From Sulfuritalea sp. (GTDB lineage Bacteria > Pseudomonadota > Gammaproteobacteria > Burkholderiales > Rhodocyclaceae), in NCBI GenBank assembly GCA_030247575.1, contig JAOTRV010000002.1, positions 124,001 to 188,000 of the forward strand: a DNA stretch of 64,000 bases. The letters run 5' to 3'. Shown here in pieces: positions 20,522-29,018 of the stretch. The notes under the pieces were generated by a model that was not told where the DNA came from, made no database searches, and was given only the letters and a program-made list of their open reading frames with translations. Numbering within the stretch: position 1 is the first letter of the stretch; every line of letters starts with the position of its first letter. Position numbers and translations under genes: made by a program.

Positions 20522-21081
20522 TTCTGTATTTGCATGGGTTCACCAGCGGCCCCGCTTCGCACAAGGCGCAGGCCCTCGGCGCACGCATGCGCAACCGCGG
20601 CCTCGGCGACAAGTTCGTCTGCCCGCAGCTGCCGGCTTCGCCGCGCGAGGCCATCGCGCTGGCCGAAGGCCTGATCGCCCGCCATGGCGCCACCACCGTC
20701 GTCGGCTCCTCGCTCGGCGGCTACTACTCGACCTGGCTGGCGGAAAAGTTCGATCTCAAGGCGGTGCTGGTCAATCCCGCCGTGGTCGCGCATCTCTCCT
20801 TGCAGAAATACATCGGCCCGCAGCGCTGGCTTTACACCGGCGAGGCCTTCGAGTTCGGCCTCGAACAGATCGAGGAACTGCGCGCCATCGAAGTGCCGGT
20901 GCTGAGCAAGCCCGAACGCTTCTGGCTGCTGGTGGAACAAGGCGACGAGACGCTCGACTACCGCCAGGCCGTCAGCCGCTACGCCGGCGCGCGGCAAACC
21001 GTGCTGCCCGGCGGCGATCACAGCTTCACGCGCTGGGACGATTATCTCGATCCGATCATCGAGTTCGCCGGGCTGGCGTAA
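20518..21081 (+). CDS. YqiA/UPF0227 family alpha/beta hydrolase (esterase)
   Basis: Cytoplasmic esterase of about 187 residues in the YqiA family. [17 protein letters not shown] is the typical start with the oxyanion HG motif, [15 protein letters not shown] holds the nucleophile elbow GSSLGG, and GGDHSFTRW carries the catalytic His. The GTG at 20518 overlaps the uppP stop and is preferred; a TTG 12 bases upstream is the alternative. E. coli YqiA cleaves short acyl esters in vitro and is encoded next to parE, which is absent here. Biological substrate unknown. Confidence 0.82.
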   Translation: MILYLHGFTSGPASHKAQALGARMRNRGLGDKFVCPQLPASPREAIALAEGLIARHGATTVVGSSLGGYYSTWLAEKFDLKAVLVNPAVVAHLSLQKYIGPQRWLYTGEAFEFGLEQIEELRAIEVPVLSKPERFWLLVEQGDETLDYRQAVSRYAGARQTVLPGGDHSFTRWDDYLDPIIEFAGLA

Positions 21082-21095
21082 GGGCAACGCACGCC

Positions 21096-22016
21096 ATGCA
21101 TCCGGCGGTCACACGCGAAAACACCCGGCTCGGCATCGTCGCCGGGTTCATCGCCTACTCGGTCTGGGGCCTGGTGCCGATCTTCTTCAAGCAGATCGCC
21201 GAGGTGCCGGCGGTCGAGATCATCGCCCACCGCGTGGTCTGGGCCATGCTGCTGATGACCGCCCTGCTCGGCTTCGGCCGCGGCTTCGCCGATGCCTGGC
21301 GGGTCGCGCGGATTCCTGCGCAACTGGCGCGCATCGCGCTGGCCTCCGCGCTCGTCATCATCAACTGGCTGACTTTCGTCTGGGGCGTGAACAACGGCCA
21401 CATCCTCGAAACCAGCCTCGGCTATTTCATCCTGCCGCTGTTCAATGTGGCGCTGGGCGTACTGGTGCTGAAGGAACGCCTGCGGCCGCTGCAATGGCTG
21501 GCCGTGCTGCTGGCGTCTACCGGGGTCACGATCGAAGCCGTGCGCGCCGGCGGCCTGCCCTGGATCGCGCTGGTGCTGGCCGGCACCTTCGGCATCTACG
21601 GCCTGCTGCGCAAACGATTGCCGCTCGACGCGGCCAGCGGCCTGTTTCTCGAAACCATGTGCATGACGCCGCTGGCGCTGGCCTGGCTGGGCTGGCTGGC
21701 ATTCTCCGGACAGAGCCACTTCGGCGGCGGAACGGGCCACACGACCGCGCGCGATCTGATGCTGATCGCCACCGGCCTCGTCACCGCCGTCCCGCTGCTG
21801 CTGTTCGCCGTCGCGGCGCGGCGCCTGCCGCTCACCATGCTGGGTTTCCTGCAATACCTGGCGCCCTCGATCGCCTTCCTGATCGCCGTGTTCGTCTATC
21901 ACGAACCGCTGAACCCGACGCGTACGCTGGCCTTCGCCACGATCTGGACCGGGCTCGCCGTCTATACCTTCGACCTCTTCCGCTCCGCCGCCGGCAGGGC
22001 CGCAAGCACCTCATGA
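21096..22016 (+). CDS. rarD: RarD family EamA-type membrane transporter
   Basis: Ten-helix drug/metabolite transporter of 306 residues. The first helix begins GIVAGFIAYSVWGLVPIFFK and is followed by the hallmark EIIAHRVVWA. Then come NWLTFVWGVNNGHILETSLGY at residues 87-107 and a second EamA repeat. RarD was named from chloramphenicol sensitivity phenotypes, and the transported substrate remains unclear. The stop overlaps the next methyltransferase start (ATGA). Confidence 0.9.
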   Translation: MHPAVTRENTRLGIVAGFIAYSVWGLVPIFFKQIAEVPAVEIIAHRVVWAMLLMTALLGFGRGFADAWRVARIPAQLARIALASALVIINWLTFVWGVNNGHILETSLGYFILPLFNVALGVLVLKERLRPLQWLAVLLASTGVTIEAVRAGGLPWIALVLAGTFGIYGLLRKRLPLDAASGLFLETMCMTPLALAWLGWLAFSGQSHFGGGTGHTTARDLMLIATGLVTAVPLLLFAVAARRLPLTMLGFLQYLAPSIAFLIAVFVYHEPLNPTRTLAFATIWTGLAVYTFDLFRSAAGRAASTS

Positions 22017-22819
22017 GCTTCGATTCCGCCCAGTTCAAGCGCCTCGAACGCGCCGGCTACAACCGGATCGGGCCGCGCTATCTGGCCGCGGCCGGCGCCC
22101 GCAGCGAACTGGCCGCGGCGCTGCTGGCTGCCGCCCGGCTGAAACCGGGCCAGCACGTGCTCGATCTGGCCAGCGGCCCCGGCCTGCTCGCCCGCGGCGC
22201 GCGCGACGCGGTGGGCGACAGCGGGCTCGCCGTCGCCAGCGACATCAGCGAGGGCCAGTTGGCCTGCTGCCCCGATCTGGTCCGGGTCGCCGCCGACGGC
22301 GAGGCCCTGCCTTTCGCCAGCCGGAGTTTCGACCGCGCGCTGTGCGGACTCGGCCTCATGTTCTTCCCCGACGACCAGGCAGCGCTGCGTGAGATTCGCC
22401 GCGTGCTGCGCCCGGACGGGCTGCTCGCGCTGTCGGTCTGGGGCTCTGCCTGCGAGGTGCCGCTGGCCGAGGCGGCGCTCGCCTGCATGCGCCGCCTGCT
22501 GCCGCCGCCCAAGGTCGCGCGCCCGTCGATTTTCCGTTTCGGCGACGCGACGGAGCTGGCGAGCCGTCTCGCCAGCGTCGACTATCGCGACATCGATATC
22601 CGGCCTTTTCGGCTGACCGTCGGCTTCAGCGATGCCGCCGCCTACTGGCAGGGCTTCCTCGATCTGGCCGGCGGCGCCGCGGAAAGCCTGTCGCGCCTGC
22701 CCGTCGAAAAGCAGCAGGCGCTCGCCGTCGCGGTAGCCGATGAGCTTGCCCCGCATGCGGTGGCGGATGGCTTCGAACTGACCAGCACCGTCCTCGTCGC
22801 CACGGCCAGACCGGTATAA
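22013..22819 (+). CDS. Class I SAM-dependent methyltransferase, UbiE-like
   Basis: Soluble methyltransferase of 268 residues. Motif I is VLDLASGPGLLARGA near residue 49. The post-I region ASDISEGQLACC places the cofactor acidic residue, and ALCGLGLMFFPDDQAALREIRRVLRPDG is the UbiE/COQ5-type motif II-III segment. It is coupled to rarD by ATGA. Residues around 184-191 (SRLASVDY) are encoded by a dispersed repeat copy in the C-terminal substrate-cap part. The substrate cannot be predicted. Confidence 0.82.
   Translation: MSFDSAQFKRLERAGYNRIGPRYLAAAGARSELAAALLAAARLKPGQHVLDLASGPGLLARGARDAVGDSGLAVASDISEGQLACCPDLVRVAADGEALPFASRSFDRALCGLGLMFFPDDQAALREIRRVLRPDGLLALSVWGSACEVPLAEAALACMRRLLPPPKVARPSIFRFGDATELASRLASVDYRDIDIRPFRLTVGFSDAAAYWQGFLDLAGGAAESLSRLPVEKQQALAVAVADELAPHAVADGFELTSTVLVATARPV
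22562..22586 (+). repeat. Dispersed short repeat, copy 6 (inside methyltransferase)
   Basis: GCCGTCTCGCC then AGCGTCGACTATC matches the consensus at nearly every fixed base. Here it is read in another frame (RLASVDY) than the copies in waaC or pilL. Confidence 0.65.
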
Positions 22820-22820
22820 T
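22815..22820 (+). promoter_or_regulatory. Candidate -10 box for the RNase gene
   Basis: TATAAT spanning the TAA stop of the methyltransferase, 48 bases before the nuclease ATG. No clear -35 box was identified. Confidence 0.4.
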
Positions 22821-22868
22821 CCGCCCCCTCGTTTCCCGCTCACCGCCCCGCCCGGGGTGTTTCCCTCC

Positions 22869-24818
22869 ATGAATGTCCTGTTTGAAGAGGACGGCGCTTT
22901 CCGTGCCGGCACCGTGCTTGCCGACAACGTGGCTTCGCTGCAGATCGAGCTCGCCTCCGGCAAGCGCTCCAAGGTCAAGGCGGCGAACGTCCTGTTGCGC
23001 TTTGCAGCTCCGGCGCCGGGCGAACTGCTGGAGCGGGCGGAAGCCGAGGCGGAGGGCATCGACATCGATTTCCTCTGGGAGGTCTGCGGCGAGGCGGAGT
23101 TTGCCTTCGAGGAACTCGCCGCGGAATACCACGGCAGCAAACCCGATGCGGTGCAGGCTGCCGCGGTGCTGCTGCGCCTGCATTCGGCGCCGATGTATTT
23201 TCACCGCAAGGGCCGCGGCCGCTTCCGCAAGGCGCCGCCGGAGATCCTGCAGGCAGCGCTGGCCGGCCTCGAAAAGAAGCGGCAGCAGGCAGCGGCCATC
23301 GAGCGCATGGTCGAGGAACTCAAGGCCGGCCGCTTGCCCGCCGAGTTCGCGCCGCTGCTGACGCAACTCATCTACAAGCCGGACCGCAACCGCCCCGAGA
23401 GCAAGGCGCTCGAAGCCGCCTGCGGCGACACCGGAAAATCGGCAGCGCGCCTGCTGTTCGAAGCTGGCGCGCTGCCCTCGACGCACGACTACCACCTCGG
23501 ACGCTTCCTCTTCGAGTTTTTTCCCGAGAGCAAGGGCGGCACCGGTTTTCCGGACTTTGCCGCACCGGTCGAGCCGGCCGATCTGCCGCCGGCGGACGTC
23601 GCCGCGTTCAGCATCGACGATGCGCATACGACCGAGATCGACGATGCTTTTTCCGTCACGGCGAAAGCCGATGGCGGCTGGCACATCGGCATTCACATCG
23701 CCGCTCCGGGCCTGGGCATCCGCCCCGGCTCGGACCTCGGCCGCATCGCGCGCGAACGGCTGTCGACGGTGTATATGCCGGGGCGCAAGATCACCATGCT
23801 GCCGGAAGGCGTCGTCGAGCATTTCACGCTCGCCGCGGGGAACACCGTGGCCGCCGTCTCGCTGTATCTCGACGTCGCCGCCGACTACCGCCTGCTCGGC
23901 CACGAGACACGGATGGAGCTCGTGCCGATCGTCGCCAATCTGCGCCACCACGACATCGAGCCGCTGTTCAACGCCGATACGCTGGCCGCAGGCCTGACGG
24001 AATTTCCGTACCGCGACGAGCTGAAGCTGCTCTGGGAATTTGCCCAGGTGCTCGAAGCGGGACGCGGCAAGCCTTCCGACACCGGCACGCGCAAGGACTA
24101 CAACTTCATCGTCGACTGGAATGCCGACAGCGGCATTGCGGCCGAACCCGGCAAGGGTTTCGTCGCCATCGACCAGCGCGAGCGCGGCAGCCCGCTCGAC
24201 ACCCTGGTCGCCGAACTGATGATCATGGCCAACGCCACTTGGGGCGCGATGCTGCGCGATGCCGGCATCCCCGCCCTGTACCGCGTGCAGACGGCCGGCA
24301 AGGTGCGCATGAGCACCGTCGCCGCGGCGCACGAAGGGCTCGGCGTCGAGTGCTATGCATGGTCGTCTTCGCCGCTGCGACGCTACTGCGACCTGCTCAA
24401 CCAGTGGCAGCTGATCGCCTTGCTGCGCGAAGAGGCTCCGCCGTTCCCACCCAAGTCGGCCGACCTGCTGGCCGCGATGCGCGACTTCGAGCTGACTTAC
24501 GCCGCCTATGCCGAATTCCAGCGCGGCATGGAACGCTACTGGTGCCTGCGCTGGCTGCTGCAACAGGGGCTGCAGGAGGCGACGGGCCATGTGCTGCGCG
24601 AATCCCTGGTGCGCCTGGAAGCCATCCCGCTGGTATTGCGTGTCCCGTCGGCACCCGAGCTGCCGCGCGGCGCGCGCGTACGGCTCGGCATCGAAGGCAT
24701 CGACCTGCTGGAAGCCGAACTGCGGGCCCGTTATCTCGAGTTGGCGCCTGAATTGGCCGCCAATAACCGCCCTGATGCGGAGTTCGTCGGCGACGAGGGA
24801 GACGAAGTCGCAGAGTAA
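22869..24818 (+). CDS. RNase II/RNB family exoribonuclease
   Basis: Processive 3'-5' exoribonuclease of 649 residues. The RNB active site is SIDDAHTTEIDDAFS near residue 253. E. coli RNase II has four Asp residues in this motif (D201, D207, D209, D210), and here the second is Glu, a change I recall from other bacterial and plastid RNB proteins. GYDTLVAEL-like and SSPLRRYCDLLNQWQL blocks mark the rest of the catalytic domain. Start: ATG at 22869 is preferred over an in-frame GTG four codons upstream. Gene order rnb-tonB-aroE-mtgA is typical of betaproteobacteria. Confidence 0.9.
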   Translation: MNVLFEEDGAFRAGTVLADNVASLQIELASGKRSKVKAANVLLRFAAPAPGELLERAEAEAEGIDIDFLWEVCGEAEFAFEELAAEYHGSKPDAVQAAAVLLRLHSAPMYFHRKGRGRFRKAPPEILQAALAGLEKKRQQAAAIERMVEELKAGRLPAEFAPLLTQLIYKPDRNRPESKALEAACGDTGKSAARLLFEAGALPSTHDYHLGRFLFEFFPESKGGTGFPDFAAPVEPADLPPADVAAFSIDDAHTTEIDDAFSVTAKADGGWHIGIHIAAPGLGIRPGSDLGRIARERLSTVYMPGRKITMLPEGVVEHFTLAAGNTVAAVSLYLDVAADYRLLGHETRMELVPIVANLRHHDIEPLFNADTLAAGLTEFPYRDELKLLWEFAQVLEAGRGKPSDTGTRKDYNFIVDWNADSGIAAEPGKGFVAIDQRERGSPLDTLVAELMIMANATWGAMLRDAGIPALYRVQTAGKVRMSTVAAAHEGLGVECYAWSSSPLRRYCDLLNQWQLIALLREEAPPFPPKSADLLAAMRDFELTYAAYAEFQRGMERYWCLRWLLQQGLQEATGHVLRESLVRLEAIPLVLRVPSAPELPRGARVRLGIEGIDLLEAELRARYLELAPELAANNRPDAEFVGDEGDEVAE

Positions 24819-24821
24819 AAT
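24816..24821 (+). promoter_or_regulatory. Candidate -10 box for tonB
   Basis: TAAAAT overlaps the TAA stop of the nuclease gene and lies 9 bases before the tonB ATG. If used, the tonB mRNA would be nearly leaderless. Confidence 0.35.
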
Positions 24822-24830
24822 CGTTGCTTC

Positions 24831-25760
24831 ATGCCAAAACCGTCCAGCCCGTCACGCTTCTCCCTGCCTTCCCTGCCGTCACTGCCGATGCCGGCATTTC
24901 TCGCCGCAATGGAAAGCTCGCAGCGCAACCTGACGCTGGCGCTTGGCGTTTCGCTGCTGCTTCACGCGGCGCTGCTGGCGATCCGCTTCACCCCGCCGGA
25001 TCTGGTCGACAAGATGCGCGAACGGGCGCTCGACGTGATCCTGGTCAACAGCAAGAGCAAGACCCGGCCCGACAAGGCGCAGGCCAAGGCGCAAGCCAAC
25101 CTCGACGGCGGCGGCAACACGGCGGAGGACCGCCGCGCCAAGACGCCGCTGCCGCCCTCGCCGAACACCCGGGAAGGCGACCAGCTGATCGAGGCGAAGC
25201 GTCGCGTCACCGAGCTCGAAGCGCAGCAGCAGCAGATGATGACGCGCCTCAAGAGCGCAAAAGCCGTCAGCGCCGACCGAAGCCGGGTCGAGCCGACGCC
25301 GGCGCCCGAGCCGAGCCGTTCCGGCGTCGATCTCGCCAGCAGCGCACTGGCCATCGCCCGCATCGAAGGCCAGATCGCGCGTCAGATCGAGGAATACAAC
25401 CAGCGGCCGCGCAAGAAGTTCATCGGCGCCCGGGTCGAGGAATACCGTTTCGCGCAGTACGTCGAGGACTGGCGGCAGAAAATCGAGCGTATCGGCAACC
25501 TGAATTATCCGGCCGCCGCCAAGGGCCGCCTTTACGGCAGCCTGGTGCTGACCGTAGTCATCAAGTCCAATGGCGACCTCGATCGCGTCGAGGTCAGCCG
25601 CTCCTCCGGACAGAGCCTGCTCGACGACGCCGCGCGCCGCATCGTGCAGATGGCCTCGCCCTACGCCGCCTTCCCCGATTCGATCCGGCGCGATACCGAC
25701 GTGCTCGAGATCACCCGCACCTGGACTTTCACCAACGCGGATCGTCTGCGCTCGGATTGA
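24831..25760 (+). CDS. TonB family energy transducer
   Basis: Inner-membrane anchored protein that passes proton-motive force to outer-membrane receptors. The 309 residues show one N-terminal helix (residues 26-45, LTLALGVSLLLHAALLAIR), a long charged periplasmic linker with a Gln-rich coiled-coil stretch (TELEAQQQQMMTRL), and a C-terminal TonB domain. That domain starts near YVEDWRQKIERIGNLNYP and contains GSLVLTVVIKSNGDLD. The Pro-Lys/Glu-Pro repeats of E. coli TonB are absent. No exbB or exbD is adjacent, so partners must be encoded elsewhere. Confidence 0.88.
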   Translation: MPKPSSPSRFSLPSLPSLPMPAFLAAMESSQRNLTLALGVSLLLHAALLAIRFTPPDLVDKMRERALDVILVNSKSKTRPDKAQAKAQANLDGGGNTAEDRRAKTPLPPSPNTREGDQLIEAKRRVTELEAQQQQMMTRLKSAKAVSADRSRVEPTPAPEPSRSGVDLASSALAIARIEGQIARQIEEYNQRPRKKFIGARVEEYRFAQYVEDWRQKIERIGNLNYPAAAKGRLYGSLVLTVVIKSNGDLDRVEVSRSSGQSLLDDAARRIVQMASPYAAFPDSIRRDTDVLEITRTWTFTNADRLRSD

Positions 25761-25770
25761 GGACCTGGTC

Positions 25771-26610
25771 ATGACCGACCGTTACGCCGTGTTCGGCAAC
25801 CCCATCGGGCACAGCAAGTCGCCCCGCATCCATGCAATGTTCGCGGCGCAGACCGGGCAGGACATCAGCTACGAGGCGATTCTTGTCGACAAGGACAGCT
25901 TCCCGGCGGCAGTGGATGCCTTCATCGCCGGGGGCGAGGGGCCGGCACGGGGCGCCAACGTCACCGTGCCGTTCAAGGAAGAAGCCTTTCGCCTCGCCAC
26001 GCGGCGCACCGCGCGCGCAGAAGCCGCCGGGGCCGTCAATACGCTGAGCTTCGACGCCGGCGCCATCACCGGCGACAACACCGACGGCGCGGGACTGGTG
26101 CGCGACCTGAAGAACAATCTCGGCTGCGATCCGGCCGGACGCCGCATCCTGCTGCTGGGCGCCGGCGGTGCCGCGCGCGGCGTGATCCTGCCGCTGCTGC
26201 TCGAAGGCCCCGCCGAACTGGTGATCGCCAACCGCACCGAAGAAACCGCCGCGCGGCTGGCCCTCGAGTTCGCCCGCCTGCCGGGCTGCGCCATCGGCGT
26301 CAAGCCCGATGGCCTGGGCTTTCCCGGCCTCGCCGGCCGGCAGTTCGACCTCGTCATCAACGCCACGTCGGCCGGCCTCAGTGGCACCGCGTTGCCGCTG
26401 CCGGCGTGCGTTTTCGCGCCGCGCTGCATCGCCTACGAAATGGTCTATGGCCGCGAAACCCCTTTCATGAGCCAGGCCCGCGGCGCCGGAGCCCGCGTCG
26501 CCGACGGCCTCGGCATGCTGGTCGAGCAGGCAGCCGAAGCCTTCTTCATCTGGCGCGGCGTGCGCCCGCGCACCGCGCCGGTACTTGCAGCACTGGCGAA
26601 AGTCCCATGA
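25771..26610 (+). CDS. aroE: Shikimate dehydrogenase
   Basis: NADPH-dependent reduction of 3-dehydroshikimate to shikimate in aromatic amino acid synthesis. The 279 residues show the shikimate pocket GNPIGHSKSPRIH, catalytic Lys in NVTVPFKEEAF, the Asp of GDNTDGAGL, and the nucleotide loop LLGAGGAARG. NRTEETA carries the NADPH-selecting Arg. It starts 10 bases after tonB, so it is probably in the same transcript. A 169-base hairpin-rich gap follows. Confidence 0.96.
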   Translation: MTDRYAVFGNPIGHSKSPRIHAMFAAQTGQDISYEAILVDKDSFPAAVDAFIAGGEGPARGANVTVPFKEEAFRLATRRTARAEAAGAVNTLSFDAGAITGDNTDGAGLVRDLKNNLGCDPAGRRILLLGAGGAARGVILPLLLEGPAELVIANRTEETAARLALEFARLPGCAIGVKPDGLGFPGLAGRQFDLVINATSAGLSGTALPLPACVFAPRCIAYEMVYGRETPFMSQARGAGARVADGLGMLVEQAAEAFFIWRGVRPRTAPVLAALAKVP

Positions 26611-26638
26611 TCCTTGAGCGAAGCGAACCGAGCGGTCA

Positions 26639-26780
26639 CCCCCGCCTGGGCGGGGGGCGTAGGCGGCGTTTCGCAAAGCACTGCTTTGCGCCGCCGAAGC
26701 CGGCTGGCTGTGCAAAGCCAGCCGTGGATGGGGATGCGCGGCCGTTCAATTTGCCGTTGCGTTGCCTGGTGGCAACGCAA
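26639..26780 (+). repeat. Cluster of four hairpin-forming inverted repeats between aroE and mtgA
   Basis: Four consecutive stems: CCCCCG/CGGGGG (26639-26656); GGCGG around CGCAAAGCA/TGCTTTGCG and CCGCC (26662-26695); GGCTGGCT/AGCCAGCC (26702-26723); and TTGCGTTGCC/GGCAACGCAA (26757-26780). The last ends on the A of the mtgA ATG. No T tract follows any stem, so classical termination is unlikely. This 169-base gap holds no protein gene that I can support. Confidence 0.65.
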
Positions 26781-27478
26781 TGAGACCCGCACCGCGCTGG
26801 CTCAAAATCGGGCTCGCAGCCCTCGCCGGTTTGCTCCTGCTCTGGCAGGGCTGGTACCTGGGCTGGGTGATCTGGTGGAAGTGGGCGAATCCCGGCATGA
26901 CCAGCTTCCAGAGCCAGCGCCTCGACGAGGCGCGGCAGAAGAACCCGAAGGCGGAACTCAAGCGGAAGTGGGTGCCCTACGAGAAGATTTCGGTGAATCT
27001 GAAGCGCGCCGTCATCGCCGCCGAGGACGACAAGTTCATCGATCACGAGGGCTTCGACTGGGAAGGCATCCAGAAGGCGCTGGAAAAGAACCAGAAGAAG
27101 GGCAAGGTCGTCGCCGGCGGCTCCACCATCTCCCAGCAACTGGCGAAGAATCTTCTGCTGTCCCCGACCAAGTCCTTCCTGCGCAAGGGTGAAGAAGCCA
27201 TCATCACGGTCTGGATCGAGCTGCTCTGGGACAAGCGGCGCATCCTCGAGGTCTATCTCAACGTCGTCGAATGGGGCGACGGCGTCTTCGGCGCCGAAGC
27301 CGCCGCGCGGCGCTATTTCGGCATCCCGGCCGCCCAGCTCGGGGTGGAACAGGCGGCGCGCCTGGCGGTCATGCTGCCCGCCCCGCGCCGCTACGAGCGC
27401 AATCCCTGGTCGGCCTACATGGAGGGCCGCACGCAACTGATTGTCGGCCGCATGCCACACGCCGAAGTACCGCCGTAA
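26780..27478 (+). CDS. mtgA: Monofunctional biosynthetic peptidoglycan transglycosylase
   Basis: Inner-membrane GT51 enzyme that polymerises lipid II into glycan strands. The 232 residues have an N-terminal membrane helix (residues 9-30), then AVIAAEDDKFIDHEGFD with the catalytic Glu, GGSTISQQLAKNL, and KRRILEVYLNVVEWGDGVFG, all standard GT51 motifs. No transpeptidase domain is present. ATG at 26780 is preferred; a TTG 18 bases upstream would lie within the last hairpin. The start codon sits at the foot of a perfect 10-base-pair stem, so translation could be structure-controlled. Confidence 0.94.
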   Translation: MRPAPRWLKIGLAALAGLLLLWQGWYLGWVIWWKWANPGMTSFQSQRLDEARQKNPKAELKRKWVPYEKISVNLKRAVIAAEDDKFIDHEGFDWEGIQKALEKNQKKGKVVAGGSTISQQLAKNLLLSPTKSFLRKGEEAIITVWIELLWDKRRILEVYLNVVEWGDGVFGAEAAARRYFGIPAAQLGVEQAARLAVMLPAPRRYERNPWSAYMEGRTQLIVGRMPHAEVPP

Positions 27479-27489
27479 TGTTCAGCGGC

Positions 27490-27495
27490 TAGAAT
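27490..27495 (+). promoter_or_regulatory. Candidate -10 box for mgtE
   Basis: TAGAAT 12 bases after the mtgA stop and 26 bases before the chosen mgtE ATG. The ATG at 27494 overlaps this box, which is one reason the later start was preferred. No Mg2+ riboswitch was identified upstream. Confidence 0.4.
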
Positions 27496-27520
27496 GGCGC
27501 ACTCTCCCCCGAGAACCGCC

Positions 27521-28984
27521 ATGAGTCCGCAGGTCGAACAGCCCGCCGAACGCGAAGAGCCGCATCACCACGACGACATGCAGGACAGCCTGCGTGAAGT
27601 CCAGGTATTGCTCGCGCGGCAGAAGCGTGTGGAAAGCCTGGTACACCGACAGGACATGCCAAAGCATGAACTGATCGAGAAGCTGGTGCATCAGCAGCAC
27701 GCCAACGAACTGCAGCACCGGCTCGACGAGATGCACCCGGCAGACATCGCCTACATCCTCGAGGCGCTGCCGCTCGATGAGCGCCTGCTGGTCTGGGACC
27801 TGGCCAAGGCCGATCGCGACGGCGACATCCTGCTTGAAGTTTCCGATGCGGTGCGCGAGTCGCTCATCGAGCACATGGCGCCCTCCGAGCTGGTGGCGGC
27901 CGCCGAGCAGCTCGATGCCGACGAACTGGCCGACCTTGCGCACGACCTGCCCAGCGGCGTGCTGGCCGACGTATTCCGCTCCCTGCCGGCCGAGGAACGC
28001 GAGGAGCTGCGCGCGGCCATGTCCTACGAGGAGGACGCCGTCGGCGCGCTGATGGATTTCGAGATGGTCACCGTGCGCGAGGACGTCAGTCTCGAAGTCG
28101 TGCTGCGCTACCTGCGACGCTTCGACGAACTGCCCGATCACACCGATCAGCTTTTCGTCATCGACCGCGACGAGCATCTGCGCGGCGTGCTGCCCCTCAA
28201 TGTGCTGCTGGTGAATGCGCCGGAGACGGAGGTCGCCGCCGTCATGCTGACGGAAACCCTGACCCTGGAAGCGAGCGACAAGGCCGAGGCGGCAGCCCAG
28301 GCCTTCGAACGCTACGATCTGGTTTCGGCGCCGGTGGTCGACAGCGACCGCAAGCTGGTCGGCCGCGTCACGGTGAATGCGGTGGTCGACTACATCCGCG
28401 ACGAGGCCGAAGCCGAACAGCTGGCCCAGGCCGGCCTGAAGGAGGAAGAGGACATCTTCGCCCCGGTGATCGACTCGGTGAAAAACCGCTGGGCCTGGCT
28501 GGCGATCAACCTCGTCACGGCCTTCATCGCCAGCCGCGTGATCGGAGCCTTCGAAGGCTCGATCGAAAAGCTGGTCGCCCTGGCCGCGCTGATGCCGATC
28601 GTCGCCGGCATCGGCGGCAATTCCGGCAACCAGACCATCACCATGATCGTGCGCGCCATCGCCATGGGACAGGTGCATCCCGATGCCGAGCGGCGCCTGC
28701 TGAAAAAGGAATTCGGCGTGGCCCTGATCAACGGCCTGGTCTGGGGCGGACTGCTCGGACTGATCGCCTGGTGGCTCTACAGCGATGCGCGCCTGGGCGC
28801 GGTCATGACGGCCGCGATGACGCTGAACCTGCTGGTGGCCGCCAGCGTCGGCGTCCTGATTCCCATGACTCTGCAGAAAATCGGCCGCGACCCCGCGATC
28901 GGCGCTTCGGTGATGATCACCGCCGTCACCGATTCGGGTGGTTTCCTGATCTTTCTCGGCCTGGCGACGATCTTCCTGCTGTAG
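27521..28984 (+). CDS. mgtE: MgtE-type magnesium transporter
   Basis: Mg2+-gated Mg2+ channel of about 487 residues. The cytoplasmic N domain holds ELQHRLDEMHPADIAYILE and repeated helical hairpins (roughly residues 40-125). Two CBS domains follow (about 130-250), with HTDQLFVIDRDEHLRGVL and LVSAPVVDSDRKLVGRVT. The membrane domain has the signature MPIVAGIGGNSGNQTITMIVRA, whose conserved Gly/Asn residues line the pore. Five hydrophobic helices end the protein. It is convergent with the next gene. Confidence 0.94.
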   Translation: MSPQVEQPAEREEPHHHDDMQDSLREVQVLLARQKRVESLVHRQDMPKHELIEKLVHQQHANELQHRLDEMHPADIAYILEALPLDERLLVWDLAKADRDGDILLEVSDAVRESLIEHMAPSELVAAAEQLDADELADLAHDLPSGVLADVFRSLPAEEREELRAAMSYEEDAVGALMDFEMVTVREDVSLEVVLRYLRRFDELPDHTDQLFVIDRDEHLRGVLPLNVLLVNAPETEVAAVMLTETLTLEASDKAEAAAQAFERYDLVSAPVVDSDRKLVGRVTVNAVVDYIRDEAEAEQLAQAGLKEEEDIFAPVIDSVKNRWAWLAINLVTAFIASRVIGAFEGSIEKLVALAALMPIVAGIGGNSGNQTITMIVRAIAMGQVHPDAERRLLKKEFGVALINGLVWGGLLGLIAWWLYSDARLGAVMTAAMTLNLLVAASVGVLIPMTLQKIGRDPAIGASVMITAVTDSGGFLIFLGLATIFLL

Positions 28985-28995
28985 CGGAATGGGGC

Positions 28996-29012
28996 GGCGG
29001 GCGTCGCCCGCC
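28996..29012. terminator. GC hairpin between convergent genes
   Basis: GGCGGGCG, one base, CGCCCGCC, in the 34-base gap between the mgtE stop and the stop of the minus-strand hydrolase. It has no T run. It may act as a weak two-way terminator. Confidence 0.35.
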
Positions 29013-29018
29013 CGTCGC

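Noticed and set aside
21500-21530. CTGGCGTCTACCGGGG in rarD resembling the dispersed repeat
   Set aside because: The left half of the consensus is absent and LLASTGV is typical of EamA proteins.
28850-28870. GCCGCCAGCGTCGGCG in mgtE resembling the dispersed repeat
   Set aside because: It matches only the core and encodes residues (VAASVGV) normal for the membrane domain of MgtE.
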